NCBI GenBank assembly: GCA_016713585.1
Contig: JADJOV010000001.1
Span: 310,001 to 374,000, forward strand
Reading direction: 5' to 3'
Origin: Bdellovibrionales bacterium
GTDB lineage: Bacteria; Bdellovibrionota; Bdellovibrionia; Bdellovibrionales; Bdellovibrionaceae
DNA: 64,000 nt
Shown here: positions 10,268 to 19,543 of the stretch, piece by piece
Numbering within the stretch: the stretch's first letter is position 1
Layout of the letters: each line of letters starts with the position of its first letter
Made by a program: the position numbers and the translations under genes
Notes under the pieces: generated by a model
What the model was told of the DNA's origin: nothing
Seen by the model: only the letters and a program-made list of their open reading frames with translations
Database searches by the model: none

Positions 10268-11756
10268 ACTAGAAACATCTCTAAGCACCAGTTGAAAGTG
10301 ACTCCCTTTATCTGGTTCAGACCACACAAGAGTCAGGTCTCCGTTTTGCTGCCTAGCGAGCTTTCTTGCTAATGCAAGTCCTACACCTAGACCTCCGTGC
10401 CTCTTTGTTGAAGACGAGTCGCCTTGGTGAAACGGATCAAAGAGAGACTTCTGTTGATCCAAATCGATTCCTTGCCCAGTATCCTCGACGTTAACAACCA
10501 AATTTCGGCCGCCTTCATTATTTTCATGGGTTGAAAATAGCACAAAAATGGAACCCGTCCTTGTAAATTTAGCGGAATTTTCGATAAGAATTTCAAGAAT
10601 GCTAATTGTCTTTGCATATTCAATTGTGATTATTTGGGTGGGTTCTGCATTGCAAGACACCGAAACCACAAGGTTCTTAATGTGGCCCCGTCGACTTGCA
10701 AGAGCTTCAGTTTCCGCCACGAGTTTTTTCAATCGAATTCGAGACCGTTCTGAGGGAGTGTTGGAATATTCGATTTCCGCAAGATCAAGGATGCTATCAA
10801 TAATGCCAGTGAGACGAATGACATTAGTTCTGATCCTCTCCTTTATATTGACTAACTCCGTGTGGGACAAGGTGCCTGGTGTACAAATCAACTCGGAAAA
10901 GCCAGCGATTGCTGTCAGAGGTGTTCTAATCTCATGACTCACATTAGATAGAAAATCACTCTTTGCTCGATTTGAAAAATTAGCTCGAGCAAGAGCCCTT
11001 TGCAATCCAATCTCTTGATTTTTGCTCACAGTAATATCTTGAAGAGCTCCTGAAATTGATTGAACTTTACCTGTAAATTGATTAGGTCGCCCTATGATTC
11101 GAAGAAACCTCTCTGAGCTGGCCATCTCCTTGAGAGTAAACTCTTGATCAAAAGATTCGGCATTCAGAATAGTTTGTTCGATAGTTTTTTTCATAAAATC
11201 GCGACTATTGATCTCAAAAGACTCCAAAAATGATTCAAGGGTAAACTTGAGATTCCGATCTAGCCCCAAAATATTAGCGGCTTGGTCGCTGACCCAAAAT
11301 TCATTGTTAGATATTCTATAGTACCAACTCCCTGACTCAGAAATGGATTCAGCCAGATTCATTTGATTTTTTACAAACTGGGGCACGGTTATATCTTCAG
11401 TGATACCTAAAACGCATGTGACATTCTTATTTGCATCGAGGATTGGAACATAATTAAGGCGAAGGGTGATAATATCCGCGCCGAAACTCACTTGAATGTC
11501 TTTTTACAGACAGCTTACTGTCAATCGCCAATTGAACCAGTGGAACAAAAGTATCACACAATTGTTGCGGCAAAAGATCATTCGGTTTTCTACCTAAGGC
11601 CTGATTTAAAGGAATGCCACTCATAACTTCGCCTGCTTGGTTATAATAAATATAACTCAGATCTGGTCCAAACAATCCTGTTGCGTATGGCAAATTTTCT
11701 ACAACAGCAAAGAGTGTTTCACATGAAAGACCGTAGGGATTAGAGTCAGAGGTCAC
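10253..11756 (-). CDS. PAS-domain sensor histidine kinase (frameshift near 11490)
   Basis: Soluble-looking kinase. The start is GTG 11756, overlapping the stop of the upstream receiver gene by four bases (GTGA). The N-terminal 80 residues form a PAS domain (VVENLPYATGLFGPD); after a shift near 11490 a PAC-like segment (VLGITEDIT), another PAS/PAC (FWVSDQAANILGL to SGALQDIT), and HisKA (FLSNVSHEIRTPLTAIAGF) follow, then HATPase with N-box ILIENSAKF, G1 DTGQGID, F-box LFDPFHQGD and G2 GGLGVGLALARK. No transmembrane segment. It is last in a minus-strand run Hpt - receiver - receiver - kinase, which suggests one phosphorelay. Confidence 0.85.
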
Positions 11757-12189
11757 AGAAGCCAGAGAGGTGGATGCACGTCTGGGGGATTCTTTAGGTT
11801 CCTGAGAACGCTTAGCGCCGCCCGAATTCCTTCTGCTTTACTAAATGGTTTTTCGAGAACATTGACTGTTGGTAGTTCTGCTCCAAGATACTTTTCAAGG
11901 ATTCTTGGGGCAGCTCTGACACTATCAGAATTCGATTTGAAACTGAAGATCGATATCGATTCAGGAGGTCGAGCCCGGTGAGTGATCCGGAAACAAAAAT
12001 GTCTGTGATTATTACGCTGTAGGGGCGTCGACTAACTAGCGAGTTGTCAATGAGACTTTCGGCCTCACCAACACTTGCTGTCCAGGTTATCTGTACATTG
12101 CTATCTAAAGTACTTAGAACTTCAATCCAAAGCGGTTCCAACTCAAAATCGTCTTCGACAATCAATACTGAGAGCTTCCCTTCTTCCAT
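11753..12189 (-). CDS. Single-domain response regulator (frameshift near 11865)
   Basis: Receiver domain without output domain. Acidic pocket IVEDD near residues 10-14, phosphoacceptor Asp in VIITDIF near residue 62. The called frame ends in unrelated residues; one base away the sequence reads TVNVLEKPFSKAEG, giving the conserved Lys-Pro of beta-5 and a proper C-terminus whose TGA stop overlaps the kinase GTG at 11756. This overlap supports the corrected reading. Likely partner of the downstream PAS kinase. Confidence 0.8.
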
Positions 12190-12219
12190 CTTCTCCCCCT
12201 CGGGTACTAAGGTTGATGT

Positions 12220-12757
12220 TTATTGGTTCAAATGTTGGCGCAATTTATCTGCAGTGAGTGGTTTTTTCAATGAAGTCTGGTACAGTGTGTGCGAATTCTG
12301 CAAGATCGTAAAATTGATATGAGCTTATTGAGGATACAATAAGAAGTTTTGCATCTGGCCAGCGCTGGTGGATCTCTTGGCAAAGATCAAGCCCTGTTTC
12401 AGTATCTGATAATATAAAGTCCACAATCGCCAAGTCGCAAGGCGCCGAATTAAAGAGATCACGGGCCTCACTCGGCGAGTTTGCCATCAAAATCAGAGCT
12501 TCAGGATAAATTCTGTTAACGAGAGTCTCAAGATACCTAGCAGAATCGGGGTCATCTTCAACAATGATCACTTTTTTGATATCAGATCCAAAAGTATATT
12601 CCCAGTATTCATTACATTCTCGATTCAACGACCAACCCGTGAACTCCATAACAGACCCCCTCACCCTCAAAGCTCTTTCCCCTGCAGTGGCAGAATTATT
12701 TTTTGAATTTGCAATACTGGTGCCAAAAGATAACATCGACTTGCTTGGCCCCAGCAT
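12220..12757 (-). CDS. Single-domain response regulator (frameshift near 12255)
   Basis: Receiver domain: KKVIIVEDDPDSARYLETL start, phosphoacceptor Asp in LAIVDFILSD, and switch Ser in LLIVSSIS. The frame breaks in the A-run of the beta-5 motif: F-I-E-K should be followed by P-L-T-A-D-K-L, which is found after removing one A, ending at TAA 12220. The open frame extends upstream to 12757 but the receiver begins about residue 60; ATG 12649 is a more likely start. It sits between the Hpt gene and another receiver on the same strand. Confidence 0.75.
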
Positions 12758-12760
12758 CCG

Positions 12761-13033
12761 TTAGAGTTGAAGCTTATCTATTCCAGCTTCAAGGGCCTTG
12801 AGTGTAGCGGTTGTCATTTCTGCATTTTTCGCTCTTGCAAAGATCTCGAGATCGTTAGCAATGGTTGTCAAGGAGTCAAATCCATAGGACCGTGCACTTC
12901 CTTTGATTTGATGTCCAGCAACTTCAAGGGCACGAAAGTCGCTGTTAAGTAATGCCGCGGTGAGATTAGCCAGCTCTTCTTTGCGTCTAGCAATATAATT
13001 CATTCGAGACTCTTTACTCATTTGAAAATTCAC
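12761..13033 (-). CDS. Stand-alone Hpt phosphotransfer protein
   Basis: About 90 residues, all helical, with the Hpt signature H-Q-I-K-G-S-A-R-S-Y-G-F around residues 41-52; the His is the phosphate carrier. An ideal Shine-Dalgarno (AAGGAGG) lies about seven bases before GTG 13033, so I prefer that start to the ATG 12 bases later. First gene of the minus-strand phosphorelay group. It could shuttle phosphate from the hybrid kinases at 8331 and 13284 to the free receivers downstream. Intact. Confidence 0.85.
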   Translation of the reverse strand: MNFQMSKESRMNYIARRKEELANLTAALLNSDFRALEVAGHQIKGSARSYGFDSLTTIANDLEIFARAKNAEMTTATLKALEAGIDKLQL

Positions 13034-13283
13034 AACCCACCTCCTTAGTTCGAAAAGTAATCTGCAACAAGTGGTCCAGCGAAGGTTCTGTTAATAAGAG
13101 GAGATATCTCTTTTGTTTAGAAAAGATCTAGAATCCTCAGAGCGAAATCGGCGGTTGGATCGCGCGCGGGTCATTTTGCTACAATCAATCGACATTATGC
13201 CCCGGAGGGTTATCATCACAAGTAGTGATTGAATTATCTGAGAGTGATCTAACTATGGCATGAAAAATGCTTAAATTGAAATA
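13034..13283. promoter_or_regulatory. Divergent promoter region of the phosphorelay cluster
   Basis: 250 bases between the minus-strand Hpt operon and the plus-strand hybrid kinase. AT-rich toward the kinase. I see no convincing sigma-70 hexamers and no inverted repeat of note, but both transcription units must start here. Confidence 0.4.
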
Positions 13284-14568
13284 ATGCCTGAGGGATGGTT
13301 TGTGAAGTCGTGTGAACAATGTGGATTTGAGATATCAGAATTCAAGAGGATTAGCGATTCTAAGCGCCATTTGGCTGCCCAGGCGAGAGCATTGCAAATT
13401 GATGCAATTGAGGCTGGACAAAAGCGTGATGAATTTTTAGCTATTTTGTCTCATGAGCTTCGGACCCCACTGACAACAATTCTTGGCTGGGCCCAAGAGC
13501 TTCGCACCAATCCCCTAAAGTTGGAAACGATCATGGACGGCCTTGACATCATTGTACGGAATGCATTGAACCAAAGGCAACTCATTGATGATCTGCTGAC
13601 GGTTTCTCGCTTACATGCGGGCAAGATTTCACTCAATCTTGAGGTGATTCGTCCTCAGGGGGTTATCGAACGGGCGGTTGACTCAATTCGGTACTTAGCC
13701 CTATTGAAGTCAATTGACATAAAATTACAGCTGGGCTCACCTGAGTGGCGAGTCTCAGCTGACGCTGAGCGGCTCCAGGAGGTCATTTGGAGGTTATTAA
13801 TAAATGCTATTAAGTTTACGCCAAAGGGAGGTCTGATATTAATAAATGTTGGACTAAGTGATAGTTCGCGACGAAGAATGCTATCGATTCAAATTGCGGA
13901 CACGGGTATTGGAGTCAGGGCTGACCAGATGGATCAAATTTTCGAACTATTTACACAATCAGACTCGACCCTCACGCGTCCATATGGTGGACTTGGACTG
14001 GGTCTATTTATTTCAAAGAGTCTAGTAAAAATGCATGGGGGTGCAATTTCAGTTGAAAGTCTCGGTGAGGGCAAAGGAACAGCATTTAAAGTAGAACTTC
14101 CGTTGATACGAGCTAAGTCAATTGATGTGAGACCAAATCCCGGTCACAGGGATAGTGAAGACAAACTGTTTGCGACTAGATGGAGTTAAGATTTTGATTG
14201 TAGACGACAGCGAAGATATTCGTATTCTCTTTCGGTTCTTTTTTGAGTCACTTGGTGCGAGGGTTCGGCTTGCTGAGTCTGCCGGTGAAGGCTTAATTGC
14301 ATATGGCGAATTTAGGCCACACATTCTTCTGAGTGATATTCAAATGCCTGGTGAAGATGGATATGATTTGATTCGAAAAATTAGGGCCCTCGAGGAGCAT
14401 GCCCAGGCTCGTAAAATTCCCGCTGTTGCTGTGACTGCTTATGCGGCGGCCGATGATGTTCGGAAGGCTATCGATGCAGGCTTTTCAACCCATGTTTCAA
14501 AGCCTGTTGAAAAGGCCTATTTGTCAAAAATAATTTTTGATTTGGTAAATAATGCAGCTGGCTTATAA
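13284..14568 (+). CDS. Hybrid histidine kinase with receiver domain (frameshift near 14165)
   Basis: HisKA-HATPase-receiver protein without membrane segment. The N-terminus holds a short C-x-x-C-G segment (SCEQCGFEI), possibly the end of a PAS domain. HisKA: FLAILSHELRTPLTTILGW; HATPase: N-box LLINAIKF, G1 ADTGIGV, F-box IFELFTQSD, G2 GGLGLGLFISK. The kinase frame ends at 14189, while the receiver (ILIVDDSED, phosphoacceptor in ILLSDIQMPG, Lys in HVSKPV) is in the next frame from about 14155. The paralogue ending at 10267 has the same junction in one frame, so I read this as one gene with a single-base error. NtrC-type activator follows 55 bases later. Confidence 0.85.
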
Positions 14569-14623
14569 TTGGAACATATTTAATCTTGGTGTAAAAACAA
14601 ATCTATGTTAAGCAGCAGCTCAA

Positions 14624-16054
14624 GTGAATAAAAATAAACCTAAAATGTTTGTAATTGAAGATGATTTTGCAATTCAGGAATTGCTGTCTGCGTTCTTTGT
14701 TGAACGGGGTTATGAAGTTGAAGTATTTGCGGATGGTCAGGCGGCTTTAGATTCTATGGAGAGTCATTTGTCAAAGCCAGATGTTATCATTACAGATTTG
14801 ATGCTTCCGAACTTTTCTGGCATTGAACTGACGAAAAAGTTCCTCGCGCGGGGGATTGAGGCCCCTGTTATTGTGATTACCGCCAATGGGAAGGTTGAAA
14901 ATGCGGTTGAAGCTATTCGTGCCGGGGCCTACGATTTTGTTGTCAAGCCTATTGAATTTTCACAACTTATGATTTCGATAGAGCGGGCATTGAAGTTGAA
15001 TCAGATTAAAGCGGAAAACGAAAATCTGAAAAGAATAGTTCGACATCAGAGTGAAGCAATGAGTGTCGATGGAGTTATTTGCCGAAGTCCAGAGCTACGG
15101 CGGGTTTTGGATCTTGCTCAGCGAGTCTCGAAATCAAGTTCTAATTTATTGATCACTGGCGAAAGTGGTACCGGAAAAGAAGTAATTGCAAAACTTATTC
15201 ATGGAATTGGCTCCCGCAAGGGTCCGTTTGTTGCGATTAACTGTTCGGCAATTCCTGAAAATTTGTTGGAGTCAGAACTATTTGGTCATGCAAAGGGATC
15301 GTTCACCGGCGCCTTTGAAAAGAAAGTCGGGCTTTTTGAGGCCGCTCAAGGGGGGACGCTTTTTTTGGATGAAATTGGTGATTTGAGTCTGCCCTTGCAA
15401 GCAAAGGTATTGCGTGTTCTTCAGGAGCGAAAAATCAAACGCCTAGGTGAAAATCAATTTCGACCTATCGAGGTCAGAATTATATCAGCTACTCACAAAG
15501 ATTTGCGTCATGAAATCGCGAACAAGACGTTTCGTGAGGATCTATTTTTTAGATTGAATGTCATTCCTATTCGAATCCCACCCCTTCGGGACCGACGTGA
15601 AGATATTATTCCATTGGCAGAGTTCTTTTTGAAAAGGTTTTCGATTGTCAACAAGTCAAACGTTTCTCGCTTTTCTAAAGAAGCACTTGAATGGCTCCTT
15701 AAGAATCCCTGGCAAGGAAATGTTCGTGAGTTAGAAAATACGATTGAAAGGGTTGTGGTGTTATCTGATTCCGAAACAGTCCAACTTCATGATTTGATTT
15801 CGTTTGAAATTTGCGAGCCTAAAAAGGATGTGTTGCTAGATTCTAGCGTGAAGAGTTGGATGTCCACTCCTTACCTCGAAAATCTGGATGGCTCTAAAGT
15901 TATCACTTTAAATCGGTTAACAAATTCTTACATAAAACATGTTTTAGCGATCAATAGGGGTGCGAAGGATCAGACAGCCAAGGATTTGGGAATCGATCGT
16001 AAAACCTTGTACCGACGGATTCATGAAATGGATCGGGAGCACGTGCTAGATTGA
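14624..16054 (+). CDS. NtrC-family sigma-54-dependent response regulator
   Basis: Full-length (476 aa) enhancer-binding activator, starting at GTG 14624. Receiver domain residues about 5-120 (IEDDF, phosphoacceptor in VIITDLMLP, Lys in FVVKPIE); AAA+ domain about 150-380 with Walker A GESGTGKE, the sigma-54 contact loop GSFTGAFE, Walker B GTLFLDEIGD and arginine-finger region; C-terminal Fis-type HTH ending in KDLGIDRKTLYRRIHE. GSFTGA in place of GAFTGA is a tolerated variant. It would remodel RNA polymerase-sigma-54 after phosphorylation, probably by the hybrid kinase immediately upstream. Confidence 0.95.
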   Translation: MNKNKPKMFVIEDDFAIQELLSAFFVERGYEVEVFADGQAALDSMESHLSKPDVIITDLMLPNFSGIELTKKFLARGIEAPVIVITANGKVENAVEAIRAGAYDFVVKPIEFSQLMISIERALKLNQIKAENENLKRIVRHQSEAMSVDGVICRSPELRRVLDLAQRVSKSSSNLLITGESGTGKEVIAKLIHGIGSRKGPFVAINCSAIPENLLESELFGHAKGSFTGAFEKKVGLFEAAQGGTLFLDEIGDLSLPLQAKVLRVLQERKIKRLGENQFRPIEVRIISATHKDLRHEIANKTFREDLFFRLNVIPIRIPPLRDRREDIIPLAEFFLKRFSIVNKSNVSRFSKEALEWLLKNPWQGNVRELENTIERVVVLSDSETVQLHDLISFEICEPKKDVLLDSSVKSWMSTPYLENLDGSKVITLNRLTNSYIKHVLAINRGAKDQTAKDLGIDRKTLYRRIHEMDREHVLD

Positions 16055-16058
16055 TCTA

Positions 16059-16439
16059 TCATTGGGACACGCACTGAGCGCACCCGTCTCGATCTGCTTT
16101 AAAATCTTCGGCGAGATAATTTTGACTATTTATTTTTGCGCGGGATCTATGCTTTTGGGATTGTTCCTTTTTTGTGTGACGTTCAACAAGCCTGTGAAAG
16201 ACATTCAGCTTCCTGCGAAAAGCCTGAAATGGATTTTCAGATGTGATGACGGCGCAAGTATTCCTTTTTTCGTCAACTATTAGCAAACGCCTAATTCCCT
16301 GACTGGCCATTTGATCAACTATTTCTTGAAGACTCCAGCCTTTCTTGGATTCCAATTCTCCAGACCACACCGTTTGACGAATTGGAATCTGTCCATAATC
16401 GTCGACTAATTCAATTTGTGTATCTTCCAAGTCATGCAT
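16059..16439 (-). CDS. CBS-domain-like small protein
   Basis: 126 residues. The part SLQEIVDQMASQGIRRLLIVD followed by AVITSENPFQAF matches the second half of a CBS motif (mobile helix, then the hydrophobic strand and the I-T-x-x-D-like element, here ITSEN). The protein would hold only one CBS unit. The C-terminal 50 residues are basic and not recognisable. It converges on the NtrC-type gene with five bases between stops. A truncated or frameshifted larger CBS protein is possible. Confidence 0.5.
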   Translation of the reverse strand: MHDLEDTQIELVDDYGQIPIRQTVWSGELESKKGWSLQEIVDQMASQGIRRLLIVDEKRNTCAVITSENPFQAFRRKLNVFHRLVERHTKKEQSQKHRSRAKINSQNYLAEDFKADRDGCAQCVSQ

Positions 16440-16453
16440 AATGATCCCCTCAT

Positions 16454-16663
16454 TTACTTGCGGTGTTGGATTTTGTGACTTGAGGCGCTGAAGGGTCGAG
16501 ATTCGCCAAACAATAAACTCGTGAGTGAGTTGACAATTGCAAGTATCGAGAGAACAAGCAATAGCATGTGGTTGAACTCAAGGGGTGGTTTTCCGCGGCC
16601 TGAGAGCCACAGGACTAAGATGAGGAGTAACACGTGTCCAATGACATAAACTGTTTTTTTCAA
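16454..16663 (-). CDS. Small two-helix membrane protein
   Basis: Two hydrophobic segments (VYVIGHVLLLILVLWL and HMLLLVLSILAIVNSLTSLLF) separated by a short polar loop, with a positively charged tail. The frame is open from ATG 16681, but GGAGG lies five bases before a TTG at 16663 (TTG AAA AAA ACA), giving a Lys-rich start typical of membrane proteins, so I choose that. Same strand as and 14 bases from the CBS-like gene. Function unknown. Confidence 0.55.
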   Translation of the reverse strand: MKKTVYVIGHVLLLILVLWLSGRGKPPLEFNHMLLLVLSILAIVNSLTSLLFGESRPFSASSHKIQHRK

Positions 16664-16937
16664 ATGACCCTCCGTGGGCAATGTTGTCCAAATTCAACCT
16701 CCAAACAGATGGGCTGCAAATGTCATTCCGTGGCCGTTGTGGAGTAAACAAAGCAACTCTGCAACGGGTGAGGAAATTTGCCACGAAACGAGGTGTCGTT
16801 GCCCCATCTGTCGCACTTAAGAGATAAACAAGAACTAATTTAATTGTTAAAAACAATAAAATGAAAATTGACGAAGATGAAGGGTTCGCAGACTATAGGT
16901 TGCAAAGAGGCAAAGATATTCTTTGCGAGGAGGAAGA

Positions 16938-17378
16938 ATGTTAAGATCAGTTCCCGACAACAGAAGTAAACGTGTTTTGTTAATCGACGATGACCAGGAT
17001 ATTTCAGGAGCTTTGCAGAAAGGTTTCAAGCATGAGGGCCTTTCGCATTTGGAGGTTGCCTCAGATCCCTTTGAGGCCATAAATATGATGACAGAGAAGT
17101 TCTACAACTTCATAATTTTAGATTGGAATTTGCCAGCCTTCAATGGTGGCGAGACTCTGAGAAAGGCAGGGCAGGCGATGGCAATAGAGCTTGACCTCCC
17201 AAATCAATGGGATTACCAAAGGGTTCCGGTTGTGATTTTTTCGTCGTCTCCAAAGGAATTTTCCATTCCAAGAAAAAACAAACATTTTAACTACATTGGG
17301 TTTGTTTCGAAAAATCAACCTCTGAATCAGATTGTGGATTTGTTGAATGGTTTTATTCAAAGAGAAGTTGGGCACTGA
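16938..17378 (+). CDS. Single-domain response regulator, divergent
   Basis: Receiver domain of about 146 residues. Acidic pocket LLIDDDQD, phosphoacceptor Asp in IILDWNLPAFNG, conserved Lys in FVSKNQP. A GAGGAGG Shine-Dalgarno lies just before ATG 16938, better than the in-frame TTG at 16923. An insertion between beta-3 and beta-4 (GQAMAIELDLPNQWDYQR) makes it longer than usual, as in some receiver proteins of the CheY-like group that act on kinases. No output domain; followed by a terminator. Confidence 0.85.
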   Translation: MLRSVPDNRSKRVLLIDDDQDISGALQKGFKHEGLSHLEVASDPFEAINMMTEKFYNFIILDWNLPAFNGGETLRKAGQAMAIELDLPNQWDYQRVPVVIFSSSPKEFSIPRKNKHFNYIGFVSKNQPLNQIVDLLNGFIQREVGH

Positions 17379-17387
17379 AATTTCGCT

Positions 17388-17418
17388 AAAAAAGGGGCTC
17401 CTTTTCGGGAGCCCCTTC
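17388..17418. terminator. Intrinsic terminator, possibly bidirectional
   Basis: GGGGCTCC (17394-17401) pairs with GGAGCCCC (17408-17415). An A6 run precedes it, which becomes a U-run for minus-strand transcripts; on the plus strand the tail is TTCC. It lies ten bases after the receiver gene stop. Confidence 0.8.
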
Positions 17419-17455
17419 CTGATCTGGGGGGGGTGGGTCTGTTTGTTTAAGCTTT

Positions 17456-17510
17456 GAAACTGATGGCCTTGAGTGTCCCTGAAGGGACAACTCAAGGCCG
17501 TGAGTCTATG
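17456..17510 (+). repeat. Left terminal inverted repeat of the insertion sequence
   Basis: Begins GAAACTGATGGCC and ends GAGTCTATG; the reverse complement recurs at 18520-18574 with three mismatches. Contains the palindrome CTTGAGTGTCCCT-GA-AGGGACAACTCAAG. Confidence 0.85.
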
Positions 17511-17589
17511 ATTTTCGCCTGGAATTCGGCCACCCATTCGACTAAGGTTCACTCTGAATCTAAACTAAGAAGGCTTGGCCGTTGCAGGA

Positions 17590-18481
17590 ATGGCCTTCCA
17601 AATGAGTTTTCGTCCTTTGCACTGTTCTAATACCGACTGCCCTTTCCATCAATCTGTTGGTGGCACCTTTATTAAAAAAGGCTTCTTTAAGGTTCGTCGT
17701 CTGAACCAATATATCAGGCGTTTTGAATGTAAACAGTGCCACTGCACCTTTTCCTCAAGGTCCTTCAAACCAGATTTTCGTCACAAAAGATGGATCTCAA
17801 TAAACCTCTCCAACGCCTCCTCACTGAAGGTAATTCCATCAGGCTTCGGCGAGAATTCTCAATATGACTTACAAAACACCTATAAAAAGTTTCTTTGGCT
17901 GATCAAGCAGGCAAAAGTGACCAGAGAGAGACTCATTTTTTCAGCCAGAAAGATCTACTTTGATGAAATGGAGACATCCACCACACAAAATGCAAGCCCC
18001 TTTCAATTGCTGTCGCGGTGAATGAGGATTATCAAATACTAGCGCTCCAAGTGGCTGAAATGCCTGCAAAAGGCAGACTTGCAAGGTTCTCAGTGATGAA
18101 GTATGGACCACGAAAAGATGAGCGTGACTCGGTGATGGGTGAGGTTTTTCGATGTCTTAAGAACAGACTTTCGCGGCCGCCTGAAAATATTTATTCTGAC
18201 GCCAAATCAAGTTATCGAAAGCATGTGGAGGGAACCTTCCCGCAAAGCACATATGAGGTTCACAATCGAGCCGACAAAGAGCGACATCGAGACCGACTGC
18301 ATGAAAAACTCCACAAGAAGCGCTTTGACCCATTATTTGCTGTGAACCAACGCTGTGCTAAACTTCGCAGCGATATCAGAAGACTGACCCGACGAAGTTG
18401 GTGCACGACAAAAAGCCTGAGAATTTGCAGGGGCAACTGGACTTGTATATTGTCAACCAGTTTGGCCCCGCATTTTCTTAA
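17590..18481 (+). pseudogene. Zinc-ribbon DDE transposase, frameshifted
   Basis: The N-terminus has a zinc ribbon (C-S-N-T-D-C-P-F-H and C-K-Q-C) like InsA of IS1 or IS1595-type proteins. A first catalytic Asp is in IYFDEMET, a second in IYSDAKSSY, and the R-A-D-K-E-R-H-R block with a downstream Glu-like region follows. The frame shifts near 17995 and 18405; corrected, the protein ends GPAFS at 18481. I cannot place it firmly in a named IS family. The start is uncertain (ATG 17590 or 17605). Confidence 0.75.
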
Positions 18482-18519
18482 GATAAACCCCTAGCTTTCA
18501 ATCTAATCAATTCAAAAAG

Positions 18520-18574
18520 CATAGACTCTCGGACTTGAGTTGTCCCTTCAGGGACACTCAAGGACATCAGTTTC
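18520..18574 (-). repeat. Right terminal inverted repeat of the insertion sequence
   Basis: Inverted copy of 17456-17510 (about 52 of 55 bases). The internal hairpin is preserved. Confidence 0.85.
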
Positions 18575-18587
18575 TTAAGCTTTGGTA

Positions 18588-19181
18588 CTAACCGCAGCGT
18601 CGCCATTGAATGTGGTAAATGAATCCGGAAGAAATGTCTGCTGAGTCTACTGTCATCATCGTTTCATCCATTTGTGGATTGGACTGGGACATAATGCTAG
18701 AATTTACACGAAGAGTTACACTTGCTCCACATGGAGTCCAGACAAGGGCATTCACGATGATACCATTGCTTTGTGTGTAGTTTTCATTGGTTGGGCCCGA
18801 GTAGATCTTTCTGAATCGTGGGCCCCGAACTCCGGCCCAAAAGTATTCAGTATCAAGGCGATTGTATGCGCCTGACTCTGGAACTAAGTTGTATCCTCGG
18901 TAGTCGGTTTTAAACACCGATACGGAGTAGCCTTGCGGGACCTTGACTGGAACTGAAAGATTGCATGATTTCCGATCGACCCGCCGTCCGGTGGTGCTTC
19001 CGGCTTCGGTAACAAACTGGTCAAACAGTATGCTAATCGCATCGTGATCGGGCGACAATGTGACACTTGCAGTTCCGGCAGGACAGCCAGTACCGCCATA
19101 AGCGGGTCTGCCAAGAACCAGTCCAGATTGAGCATGTACATATCCACTAGTTAGCAAAAGCCCCACTATTAAGAGTCTCAT
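18588..19181 (-). CDS. DUF4360 secreted protein
   Basis: Exported protein of about 197 residues. The frame is open to 19223, but AAAGGAGAA precedes ATG 19181, which begins a clean signal peptide (MRLLIVGLLLTSGYVHAQS). The mature part has the DUF4360 hallmarks: GGTGCPAGT near its start, LSPDHDAISILFDQF, RKSCNLSVPVKVPQGYSV, and a later Cys pair (CGAS...RRCG) likely forming disulphides. The family is found in secretomes of predatory and some Gram-positive bacteria and fungi; function unknown. Its stop is adjacent to the insertion sequence, which left it intact. Confidence 0.9.
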   Translation of the reverse strand: MRLLIVGLLLTSGYVHAQSGLVLGRPAYGGTGCPAGTASVTLSPDHDAISILFDQFVTEAGSTTGRRVDRKSCNLSVPVKVPQGYSVSVFKTDYRGYNLVPESGAYNRLDTEYFWAGVRGPRFRKIYSGPTNENYTQSNGIIVNALVWTPCGASVTLRVNSSIMSQSNPQMDETMMTVDSADISSGFIYHIQWRRCG

Positions 19182-19543
19182 AGGTTCTCCTTTTTCATTT
19201 TTTAGTTTAGTCTCCGAATTCAAATCAATGAATTCGGCTCGACAAGAACCAGGTAAGCAAGATCAGCTCCAAGGCAAAAACGCCCATTGTACCCAAGAAA
19301 CTCAATCAAACATATGATGAATGATCTAGTTGAAATTTCGTCAGTTATATCGAACTATAGTGGCCAGATTGGACATTTTGCCCTTTATTCTGGAGGTAAT
19401 GTAGGCCCTTTGATCTGGGACGAGCCCGGGCAAATTGGTATGTAACAACGTCCCATTATGCCTGCTTATCTTCGAATCAAAGAAGAAAAGCTCTTCGCCA
19501 AATTTAGTTACCAAAAATGACAACCATTTGGTTCAATTGGCCT

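Larger units (their letters stand above)
17447..18585 (+). mobile_element. Insertion sequence with ~55-bp terminal inverted repeats and zinc-ribbon DDE transposase
   Basis: Bounded by inverted repeats 17456-17510 and 18520-18574 that match over about 55 bp with three mismatches. A similar AAGCTT occurs just outside both, so the exact tips are uncertain. Each end contains an internal hairpin (CTTGAGTGTCCCT against AGGGACAACTCAAG). The interior carries one broken transposase. It lies between a terminator and a secreted-protein gene and breaks no recognisable gene. No clear target duplication was found. Confidence 0.85.

Noticed and set aside
17456..17510. CRISPR-like or attenuator repeat
   Set aside because: Only two inverted copies exist, at element ends, without spacers; they are terminal repeats.
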